Source of the DNA: Hypsibius dujardini
Taxonomy: Eukaryota > Tardigrada > Eutardigrada > Parachela > Hypsibiidae
Length of the DNA: 20,400 nucleotides
NCBI GenBank assembly: GCA_001579985.1
Contig: LRSR01008303.1
Span: forward strand, 1 to 20,400
Reading direction: 5' to 3'
Part shown: piece by piece, positions 1 through 9,000 of the stretch
How positions within the stretch are numbered: position 1 is the stretch's first letter
Layout of the letters: every line of letters starts with the position of its first letter
Program-made: the position numbers and the translations under genes
Notes under the pieces: generated by a model
Seen by the model: the letters and a program-made list of their open reading frames with translations, nothing else
Told to the model about the DNA's origin: nothing
The model's database searches: none

Positions 1-76
1 AATAATAAATTAATAATAAATTAATAATAAATTAATAATAAATTAATAATAAGTTAATAATAAATTAATAATAAAA
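1..76. repeat. 11-bp AT-rich tandem repeat
   Basis: The unit AATAATAAATT is repeated about six to seven times, with one G substitution near position 53. It grades into irregular A/T-rich DNA up to about 205. The array probably continues upstream of the window. No coding content is visible. Confidence 0.9.
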
Positions 77-211
77 CAATATAAATAATTAATAAATAAA
101 AATAAATTATTACTAAATAATTATTAAATGATAAATTTTAAAATAAATTAGTAATAATTTAATATATAATAGGCAATATATATAATGATATAAATGTATA
201 TAAATACGTAC

Positions 212-266
212 CAAAAGTGGCCAGGCTAATCAGCAAGACGGTTCCGATGAAAAGGAGATGTGCCAT
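212..266 (-). CDS. First coding exon (signal peptide) of a secreted protein, partial
   Basis: On the minus strand an ATG at 266-264, in good context (AACAATGGC), opens 18 codons reading MAHLLFIGTVLLISLATF. That is a short N-terminus followed by an uninterrupted hydrophobic core, as in a cleavable signal peptide. Reading then meets a consensus splice donor, G|GTACGT, at 211-206, giving a phase-1 intron. A phase-1 intron directly after the signal peptide is common in genes of secreted and extracellular proteins. A TATAAATAG box lies about 90 nt upstream at 356-364. The remaining exons would lie to the left, outside the window, so the mature protein cannot be named. The alternative is a chance short ORF, but start context, hydrophobicity, donor and TATA box agree. 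Confidence 0.6.
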
Positions 267-355
267 TGTTACTGTAATTGTTGCAGAGAATAGCGTTGAT
301 CAGCAATTGTGGTTGTGCTTGTGAGTCGTCGTCTTTTTCGGTCTTTCGTGGTCGA

Positions 356-364
356 CTATTTATA
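356..364 (-). promoter_or_regulatory. TATA box of the minus-strand secreted-protein gene
   Basis: The minus strand reads TATAAATAG here, a perfect TATA-box consensus, 90 nt upstream of the predicted start codon at 266. Transcription would be expected about 30 nt downstream, near 333, leaving a 5' UTR of about 65 nt. The start site is inferred, not seen. Confidence 0.55.
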
Positions 365-366
365 TC

Positions 367-588
367 ATGTTTGGACATGAGATCGACCCTTCCAGCTTAA
401 TTGCCAACTTTTGCGGTTAACCCAAACGTAGTATACTTTAGTACTGTCACTGCCACTGATGAGATGTGAGGTTTAGATTGAGCGGAAACGGGATTGAAGG
501 TCTCTACCGTTGACGCGTAATTTCTGTTCGAGTTTACGAGTAAACGCCGGGTATGACCGGAACATGGCTCAATTCTTTTGCGCAATTT
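367..588. other. Intergenic, no gene recognised
   Basis: This is unique mixed-composition DNA between the TATA box of the minus-strand gene and the GACA microsatellite. I see no supported exon. The open frames crossing it depend on the stop-free neighbouring microsatellite. Confidence 0.5.
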
Positions 589-822
589 CAGACAGAGAGA
601 CAGAGAGAGAAAGACGACTGGCCGTAAAACCAGACAGGAAGACAGACAGGCAAACAGACAGACAGACAGACAAACAGATAGGCAGACAGACAGACAAACA
701 AGCTGTGTATCTGTCTGTCTGAGTGTCTGTGTATCCGTCTCTCTGTCTGTCTGAGTGTCTGTGTATCCGTCTTTCTGTCTGAGTGTCTGTGTATTCGTCT
801 GTCTGTCTGTCCTCTCTCTCTC
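589..822. repeat. Head-to-head GACA / CTGT microsatellite
   Basis: From 589 to about 700 the plus strand is an imperfect (GACA)n tract with CAGG and CAAA variants. At about 701-710 it switches to the complementary (CTGT)n, which runs to about 822. The right half contains three copies of GAGTGTCTGTGTAT (at 721, 753 and 781). The two halves are complementary, so the tract could fold into a hairpin or cruciform. The translated DRQT and VCLS frames are repeat artefacts. Confidence 0.85.
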
Positions 823-1099
823 TGCTTTTCTGTTTATTTTTCTGTCAATCGGTCTCTGTATGTGTCTGATCCATAACTCTTCGCTTGTGCAGAACAATTT
901 ATTATGTGAACGGAACCCATGCGATCCCCAAAATTCAGGGTTTCTCGAGAGTCGCAGACCACAGTGCTCGTTTCGCTCTTCCATCCATGACTACACTGTC
1001 CGAGTGACGCAGGCAAAAGGTCAACAACTGATTGCTCTGCACTTTGAGACCAGGACAACCGAGTTTTGCAGAGTTTGAGGTAAGTTATGCCAGCGTCAC
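823..1099. other. Intergenic, no gene recognised
   Basis: This is about 280 nt of unique sequence with overlapping short open frames on both strands. None resembles a known protein family, and none shows a convincing start or splice pattern. Confidence 0.5.
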
Positions 1100-1131
1100 T
1101 CAATCAATCAATCAATCGCTCACTTTATTTG
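1100..1131 (-). mobile_element. Possible 3' end of a non-LTR retroelement, tail (GATT)n
   Basis: The plus strand has (TCAA)n followed by CGCTCACTTTATTTG. Read on the minus strand this is AATAAA, then a short spacer, then a (GATT)n tail, the layout of the 3' end of some RTE-like or SINE-like retroelements. A near-identical junction occurs at 2244-2280. Outside about 15 bp the two loci do not match, so this is a suggestion only. Confidence 0.3.
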
Positions 1132-1164
1132 CGCAGTCCGAATCGGTTGGTATTCAAAGGAGGA

Positions 1165-1615
1165 TATACTGTACTGTATTTTCGCGTTAGACAGGGACAG
1201 TCGTAGTGGAGTGGAACGTGTGCACGGCTGTGTGCACCGTCCATACAGCACAAGCGCCGCGTGGCCGATTAAACGTTCCACAGCTCGTACGCGTGGAACG
1301 TGTGCTCGGCTGTGTGCACCGTACATACAGCACAAGCGCCGCGTGGCCGATTAAACGTTCCACAGCTCGTACGCGTGGAACGTGTGCACGGCTGTGTGCA
1401 CCGTACACACCGCACAAGCGCCGCGTGGCCGATTAAACGTTCCACAGCTCGTACGCTGTCCTGTCTAACGCGAATATTCTGTATTGTCTCGATCATTCGG
1501 TGCTGCGTTTTAGATCCCACCCGTACATTACGACTGGATTGAAGCAGAGTGTGTGCAGTCATAATATACGGTGGATCTAAAACGCAGCAGCAAATGATCG
1601 AGACAGTACAGTATA
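1165..1615. mobile_element. Foldback-type element with nested inverted repeats
   Basis: Four inverted-repeat levels are visible. (1) Outer ends are TATACTGTACTGT at 1165-1177 and its exact complement at 1603-1615. (2) CGCGTTAGACAGGGACAG near 1184-1201 is mirrored by CTGTCCTGTCTAACGCG near 1456-1472. (3) A 35-36 bp arm beginning GTCTCGATCATT near 1486 is mirrored by an arm ending at about 1604, with roughly a 50-nt loop. (4) Each internal 82-bp unit carries GTGGAACGT and ACGTTCCAC. No transposase frame is seen, so this would be non-autonomous. I found no clear target-site duplication. Confidence 0.55.
1211..1456. repeat. 82-bp tandem repeat, three copies
   Basis: Copies begin at 1211, 1293 and 1375 with GTGGAACGTGTG and end with ACGTTCCACAGCTCGTACGC. 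They differ at only a few positions. Each copy is bounded by short complementary ends, so each could form its own stem. The composition is GC-rich compared with the AT-rich flanks. The array is contained inside the larger inverted-repeat structure at 1165-1615. Confidence 0.9.
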
Positions 1616-2158
1616 CCAGAGCCAATTCAAGCCATATTCTACGAAGAGACACACCGAATCTCTGATACTTAAGCTGTGGTGCGTTTCCATTTGTCTACTT
1701 ACGGTAGTTCGACTAATGAACAAATTGAGTGTGATGTAGCTCCTCCTACATGTAGCCAATAGGGCCAATTGGCTACAGCAGTCAACGAGCAGTGTACATG
1801 CGCCGGCTTTCATAATTTTTTCGGCTTTGCATATTCTTTAGTGACAAAACTTTTTTAAAGTAAGTCATATAAAAACAAATGGCCAATATTATAAAAATAC
1901 AAACCATTTTTTTTGGTCGCTCAACGCTCTCAATTTTTGTTTTGAACAGTGTATCAGCCAAAATGTTCTTTCTGTCTTGAAACTCTAACTCGCGCGCCGT
2001 CTGTCGGCCAACCTTAGGCTCTGTGGGTGGTGCCTGAAATACTGTTACCGGACAAAAGATCCGATTTCGGGGTGGCCTGATTAAAGATTTTTTTCGCTTA
2101 CGAGGTGAGCGCGTTTATTCGATGGCAGTATGGTCGGACTCTCCCTCTGTATCCTCTG
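1616..2158. other. Intergenic, upstream of ELP1
   Basis: This is unique sequence of mixed composition with no supported exon. No TATA box can be tied with confidence to ELP1. The ELP1 transcription start is therefore unplaced, somewhere upstream of 2367. Confidence 0.5.
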
Positions 2159-2159
2159 A

Positions 2160-2280
2160 CTCAAACCGCACTCACAATCGCTCAATCAATCAATGGTTCA
2201 TTGCCCCTATATACTTATTGCCTCAAACTGCGTTTACAATCCCTCAATCAATCAATCAATCAATCGTCCACTTTATTTGG
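2160..2280. repeat. 62-bp imperfect tandem duplication with (TCAA)n
   Basis: CTCAAACCGC followed by ACAATCGCTCAATCAATC (from 2160) recurs as CTCAAACTGC and ACAATCCCTCAATCAATC (from 2222), a period of 62. The second copy ends in a longer (TCAA)n tract, 2244-2265, then CGTCCACTTTATTTG. That sequence nearly matches the junction at 1117-1131 and may be a minus-strand retroelement tail. It lies about 90-200 nt upstream of the ELP1 start codon and so may be in its promoter or 5' UTR. Confidence 0.6.
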
Positions 2281-2366
2281 TAATATGCATTTTGTCTTCT
2301 TCACTTTTGCCTCACTGTGACACTTTCGGTAACGTTTTCCCCCACATTCGCCTAGCCGGAACGCCA

Positions 2367-2657
2367 ATGCGAAATCTTCGCCTTCTCTCCGAGTCGCAGC
2401 AGCTCCTTCGAGCCGCGGATTCGCAGGAAGAAGGTGATGAAATAAAATGGCTGACGACAGGCGCTTCCGGTAGCGTCCTATGCGGTGGACACCGCCACTT
2501 CTTCACCCTTCACGAAGCCCCCGCGGGGGTCGAGCATCAAGCCATCCCACCAGACTGCAGCCACGTGGTCGGAGCGGAATTCCTCATCGCGGACAATGTG
2601 CTGTTCCTGGCGACCTCCGAGGGAACACTCCTTCATTGCTACGGCGGCACAGTAACG
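2367..2657 (+). CDS. ELP1: ELP1 exon 1 (residues 1-97)
   Basis: It encodes the start of the first beta-propeller, beginning [14 protein letters not shown]. The donor is ACG|GTGAGA at 2658, phase 0. A weaker in-phase donor, GTAACG at 2653, would shorten the exon by four nucleotides before the next GT and break phase less cleanly, so I prefer GTGAGA. The last 24 nt of the exon and its donor are duplicated in intron 1 at 2835. Confidence 0.9.
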
Positions 2658-5600
2658 GTGAGAGAAACCATACCCCTTCCGAAATCGGCTGGAAATGATT
2701 TTTATTAGATGTTTGAATGCGCAAACTGTCAATTGTCTGCGCGGATGAAGACGGTGCGATGCTGCATTCGCACGCAGGAAGATATTGAAGAAGTTTGCTT
2801 GACTTTTAGTCAATTCAATCAATCAATCAAGCGCCATTGCTACGGCGGCACAGTAACGGTGAGAGAAACCATACCCCTTCCGAAATCGGTTGGAAAGGAT
2901 TTTTATTAGATGTTTGAATGCGCAAACTGTCGATTGTCTGCGCGGATGAAGACGGTGCGATGCTGCAGTCGCACGCAGGAAGATATTGAAGAAGTTTGCC
3001 TGACTTTTAGTCAATTCAATCAATCAATCGCTTGATAGACCGTTGAGTGAAATCGATGTTTGAATCAACCATTCATTCCGAATTTGGGTCGAATTAATTT
3101 TTTTGGGGTTTTAAAATGCGCAGACTGTGAATTTTTTGCTCGGATAAGGGCGATACGACGCAGCGATTCCGTTGAGGAAAATAAACATTTGGCTGAATTT
3201 CAGTTAATTCATCAATCAAGCGACCGATTAACCAGTCCATTGAAATCACTGAATAGATCAATCAACCGTTGCCACATCTCCCTCGGGAGTTGATCTGTCC
3301 CGAAACATCAATTGCACGCACTCATTTTATTTCTTTTTTAATTATCCACACTTTTGTCGAAGCGTTTTTAAAGCTTTGAGTGGTTGGTTCCATGATTGTT
3401 TCATCCTTACCTATTCCTACAGCAGTTAATCAAGCAATCAATTAGATGTTTCTTGCTTGAAGGCGTGGTATCGTCCAATCAATCAATCAATTAGATGTTT
3501 CTTGCTTGAAGGTGTGGTATCGTCCAATCAATCAATCAATTAGATGTTTCTTGCTTGAAGGTGTGGTATTGTCCAATCAATCAATCAATTAGATGTTTCT
3601 TGCTTGAAGGCGTGGTATTGTCCAATCAATCAATCAATCAAACAGTTGCACAGATAATTGGACACTTTTCCAAATTGATCAGAGCTAATCATGTTTTCAT
3701 CTGTTTTTAGGATGTTGTCTGTCATATTCCCGCCGGGATCAGTGCTTTTCGCTGGAGCCCGGACCAGGAGATCCTGGTGGTCACCACGAACTTAGAGCAC
3801 GAAGGCGGACATTTGCTGGTGATGACGGCGGATTGGATGCCGGTGGTGACGGAACCGCTCAATCCGGATGACTTTGGAGAGCAAAAGCCGGTGACAGTGG
3901 GATGGGGCAAGAAGGAGACGCAGTTCCACGGCAGTGAGGGGAAGGAAGCGGCCAAATTGAAGGCCCAGGTTAGTCGGTCTCGGTCGGGGAATCAATCAAT
4001 CAATCAATCAATTGGTCAATCAATCAATCAGTTGATCAGTCGATCGATCCATCAGTTGATCAGTCAATCAAATTGGTCAATCAATCAGTCAATTGGTCAA
4101 TCAATCAATTGGTCAGTCAATCAATTGGTGAGTCAATCAATCAATCAATCAATGTGTTTTTCAGTTGTCCAAATCGGTGAGCTCGCAAGATGATCTTCGG
4201 CCGCGAATCTCCTGGCGTGGCGACGGACAGTTCTTCTGCGTCAGCACAGTGAGTACCGCCACCAATACGCGAGTCATCCGCATCTACGACCGCCAAGGCG
4301 TCCTCCAAGGCACGAGCGAGCCTGTCAACGGACTGGAATGGTCATTGGCATGGAAACCTTCCGGCGCTTTGATCGCAGCGACTGTCGAACTGCCGCGATG
4401 GCGTGAAGTCGTCTTCTTCGAGAAAAACGGCCTGCGGCATGGGAGTTTCGCGCTGCCGTTTCCGGTAGGTGAAAGCACGGTGAAGGAGCTGCAGTGGAAT
4501 TCCTCCTCGGAGATTCTCCTCGTCTGGACGGTTCTGCGGAGCGAGGACGGCCTGCTGACTGACGTGATTCAGCTATGGACGACCGGGAATTACCATTGGT
4601 ACTGCAAGCAGACGTTCCGGTTTGCGCGGACCACCTCCGCGATCTTGGCGGCGGTCGGGTGGAGCCAGACAGACCCGTATAAGCTGTTTTTGGTCCAGGC
4701 GGAAGGAAGGCTGTCTGTTTTAGAGTGGACTTGGGACGTCTGCCGGTAGGCTCAGCTGGTTTAGGAATCCAGTCCGAGGATCACTTTTCCAAGTGATCAG
4801 ACAGACAGGCAGGCAGACAGGCAGGCAGGCAAACAGACAGACAAACAGACAAACAGACAAGTAGTTAGACAGGCAGGAAGGCAGACAGACAAGTAGTTAG
4901 ACAGGCAGGCGGTCAGACAGACAGACAGACAGACAGGCATAGGGGTAAGTGTCAGACATGTAAGGAGCAACAGATGGATTTTTCTTGCCTGACTTGTTTA
5001 CGTACCGTTTTGAGAGAGAGAACGTCAGCATACATCAGAAATTTGTATGGCGATCGCGGGTAGGAAAGTATTGGGGAGAGTCAGGATCTAGTCATATTTG
5101 AAAAACAATATACGACTATAATCCAACTCAACCCAGCACTTGTTCCTTGTCCCCAATGAAGCAGGCTAATTCCGCCGGCCTCTCCACCGCTGCTATGACC
5201 TTTGGGAAGAAGAGAAATGCCTGAAACGATGACGCGAAGAGCCGCCGAGGACCCGAAGAAGAATATGCTTCCCGGTGACCAGAAATTCTTGGCTAACCCG
5301 GCAAGGCATAGACCTCTTCGGGTTCCTTGGCTTCTGCAGGCTGGAGCTAAAGGGCTTGAAAAAGATCAATTTCTAGAAGCATCTGAAGAAGGGAAGGCAG
5401 AAAATTGGGAAACTGCTCAACTGACGTTTTCAGCAATGATTCATTACAGCTTATATACGAGCAAGGCTGGTCTGGTGCAGAGTTGAATGTTTCAGCGATC
5501 GAGGGGGGGACGGGACGATATTCGACGTAAGAGAAGTTCAAGGAAAGCGGAACTTATTATCCGTGTCTAGAGAGAGGCTGACCAGAGGAAGGAGAAGAGA

Positions 5601-6045
5601 GGACACTCGATTTGTGGCCAGTTAGTCAGAAACAATAGCCGATTTTTCGTAGAACAGGGCACTTTCCTTGGTGGAATCCTCTAGTCAGGGCAGACAACCT
5701 GAAAAGCAGATAGGGCGATCGGTTAAGAAGAGGATGGAGCGATTGATTGACGGTGTTTGATTTATGTTCATTGTGGAAACGGAGAGGAGGCAGACGTACA
5801 GACTCATGCAGGGTCAAATAAGAGAGAAAGACAGGGAGACAGACAGTCAGTCAGACAAGCAGGCAGGCAGGCGGTCAGACAGAATGACAGAAAGAGAGAT
5901 AGGCAGCGAGAGACAGACATACTGACAAACAGACCGGCAGTCAGACAGGCAGTCAGAGAGACAGACAGACAGACAGACAGGCAGACAGACAGACAGACAG
6001 ACAGACAGATAGCAGACAGACAGACAGACAGACAGACAGACAGTC

Positions 6046-6080
<35 letters not shown>

Positions 6081-9000
6081 GCATTAGTCAACCAGACGGG
6101 CGGAAGTAGATACCTTTGATATAGAGATTGTTTTCGCATCTGATACGAGTTGGTTCTTTTGCAGAAGTTTGGATAATTCCGCCACCGTCGCGGTAATCGA
6201 CGGATCGAAACTCCTTCTCACCAGCTTCGCCTACGCCAACGCTCCACCACCCACATCCAGCCACACCCTGCAGTTTCCGACGTTCGTCAACCAAGCCGTC
6301 TTCAGCTCTACCGCCACTTCCTACGAATTGGCTGTCGCCACCGACAGTCGCACTTTCTACCTCTTCACCAGCAATCGAGCGTGCCCATCCGAGGCGCCAA
6401 TCCTTCACAAGACCTGCGACCTCCCATTTTCACATTCGGCGATCTTATTTTGGTGTGGGAAGGAGCACCTGGCTGCGGTCGAGGTAACCCAGGTAAACGG
6501 TGAAACTGTCTGGGGAGTGTGGACCTTCTCGGTGCATGATGAAACAGAGCGTGAATTGGAGTCGTTGCCGTCGCTGGAGCTGTTGGAGGAGGATAAGAAC
6601 TGCAAGCTGGTCGGGTACTTCGACGCACCGGTGTATCACTTCACGGCTGAAAGACACTTGGCGTTGGTTTACTTGAAGAATGGGCAGGTCCTTCAAGCTG
6701 ACCTTCGCCCGGATGCTGGTTCGTCTCTTGACTTCTCTGCCTGCGTCTACCTGCCTGTCGGTCTGTCTGTCTGTCTGCCTGCCTGCCTGCCTGCATGCCT
6801 GCATGCCTGCCTGCCTGCCTGCCTGCATGCATGCCTGCCTGCCTGCCTGCCTGCATGCCTGCCTGCCTGCCTGCCTGCCTGTCTGCCTGCCTGCCTGTCT
6901 GCTTGTCTGTCTGCCTGTCTGTCCTCTTAGCTACACCTGTAACAGTTTGCCTGTTAGGTATTTGGCTGCTCTCTGGTCCGTCTATCTGGCCCTGTGTGGG
7001 TTTAAGGGTCCTGGTTCTCAGACTGCACACCTGCTTTATCGTTCTTTTACGCAATTGCCTCTTTCTTTCAGGTAAAGTTACCTCGCTCATCAAACTTCAA
7101 CCGGATTGCGACAAAATTGTCATCCAAATAAATCCCTCCCACAGCCATCACATCCCACCCATCATTTACACCCTCAACTCGTCGTCCCACAAACTGCTCC
7201 GCAGCAACGTTCAGGTCTCCGACGACTGTACTTCCTTCATCCTCACTCCAGACTTTCTCCTCTACACCACCCACCACCATAAACTCGTCGCCATCCCGAT
7301 CCATCACAGCGGCAACGATGTCAAATTCGGTAGCTCCTCCGATGAACGCCAGTTGGAACGCGGCTCGCGTCTCGTCACTACCGTCGCCAGCACCGGCGTT
7401 GCGAATGGTACCTGGTCGTGACTGTTTGTCTGTCTGTCTGCTTGTCTGCTTGTCTGTCTGCCTGTCTGTTTGTCTGTCTGACTGTCTGCCTGTCTGTCTG
7501 TTTGTCTGTTAGTCTGTCTGTTTGTCTGTTAGTCTGTCTGTCTGTCTGGTTGTCTGTCTGTCTGGTTGTCTGTCTGTCTGTCTGTATGTCTGTCTGGTTG
7601 TCTGTCTGTTTGGTTGTCTGGTTGTCTGTCTGTTTGTTTGTCTGGTTGTCTGTCTGTTTGTCTGTCTTTGAAATTTCCCTTTAGTTTTCCGTTGATTGTC
7701 TGTCTAGAAAAGTGCAGCAGCAGTGACGGCACCGCCGTGATCCTCCAACTTCCCCGCGGCAATCTGGAGATCATCCATCCTCGCGCCCTGGTGATTGGGA
7801 AAATTTGCGATTTCCTCCGTGCCGGAAAGAAAAACTACCGTGGCGCCTTTAATCTCATGCGAAAACACCGCATCAACATGAACCTCTTGGTGGACTTTGA
7901 CTTGGAGCAGTTTCTGCAGGACGTGCCGGTATTTCTGGCGCAGATTGGCAACTCGGTGGATTTGAACATCTTCATCGCCGAGTTGAGTGATGAAAATGTG
8001 ACGGCGACCATGTACAAGAGTCACTTTCCCGCCGCTGCTGCGAAGGACGTCGTGACCACAACGGTTCCGGTGGAGGTGCCGGGGAAGAGTAACCGGGTTT
8101 TAGACGCCTTGGAGAAGGGATTGGACAGAATGCCGGGGAATGAGCTGTTCCTTTCCAGGATGGCGTGTCATATTTATAAGAAACCACAGGAGCTAGAGCA
8201 GGCGTTGTTTAAAGTCATGGAACTGATGGTAAGGCACGGGCTTATGAGTTCTCTCGTCTGTCTGTCTGTGTCTGCCTGCCTCTGTCTGCCTGCCTCTGTC
8301 TGCCTGCCTGTGTCTGTCTGTCTCTGTCTGTCTGTCTCTGTCTGTCTGTCTCTGTCTGTCTGTCTGTCTCTGTCTGTCTGTCTGTGTCTGTCTGTGTCTG
8401 TCTGTCTGTGTCTGTTTGTCTGTCTGTGTCTGCCTGTCTGTGTCTGTCTGTCTGTGTCTGTCTATCTGTGTCTGTCTGTCTGTGTCTGTCTGTGTCTGTC
8501 TGTGTCTGTCTGTGTCTGTCTGTTTGTGTCTGTTTGTCTGTCTGTGTCTGCCTGTCTGTGTCTGTCTGTCTGACTGATTTATTGTCTGTCTGATGTGTCT
8601 CCAGAAATCGTTTCATACGACGGAAGCGGAAGATGCCCTCAAATTCATCCTCTACTCCACCAACGTTGACGAGCTCTACAACGTCGCCCTCGGCACCTAT
8701 GATTTCGACCTCGTCCTGATGGTCGCGGCGAAATCACGGAAAGACCCGAAAGAGTACATTCCCTTCCTGAATCAGTTTCGCAGCCTGCAACCGGAAGCTT
8801 ACCAGAAGTTCTCCATCGACAATCACTTGAAGCGCTACGCCAAAGCACTCGGTCACCTTGCATCGATGGGACGAGAGAAGTTCACAGAGTGTGTGGAACT
8901 GGTCGTCCAACATCAACTCTACCGGGAAGCGCTGGTCATTTTTAGGGAACAGTCGGAAGAGCGGGCCAAGTTGTTGTGTCTATATGGGGACTTTTTGAGC

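Noticed and set aside
2193-2366. In-frame upstream extension of ELP1
   Set aside because: The extension reads through TCAA repeats (SINQSINR) and has no counterpart at the ELP1 N-terminus, whereas ATG 2367 gives MRNLRL, matching MRNLKL.
2653-2658. Alternative exon 1 donor GTAACG
   Set aside because: It is weaker than GTGAGA five bases downstream. Both keep reading possible only with small changes, and the downstream site fits the consensus better.
3434-3641. CRISPR-like array (regular 49-bp spacing)
   Set aside because: The whole unit repeats with no unique spacers, and it lies in an intron of a eukaryotic gene.
5202-5486. 94-residue open frame in ELP1 intron 3
   Set aside because: No recognisable family. 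The ELP1 protein is continuous without it and no splice sites support it.
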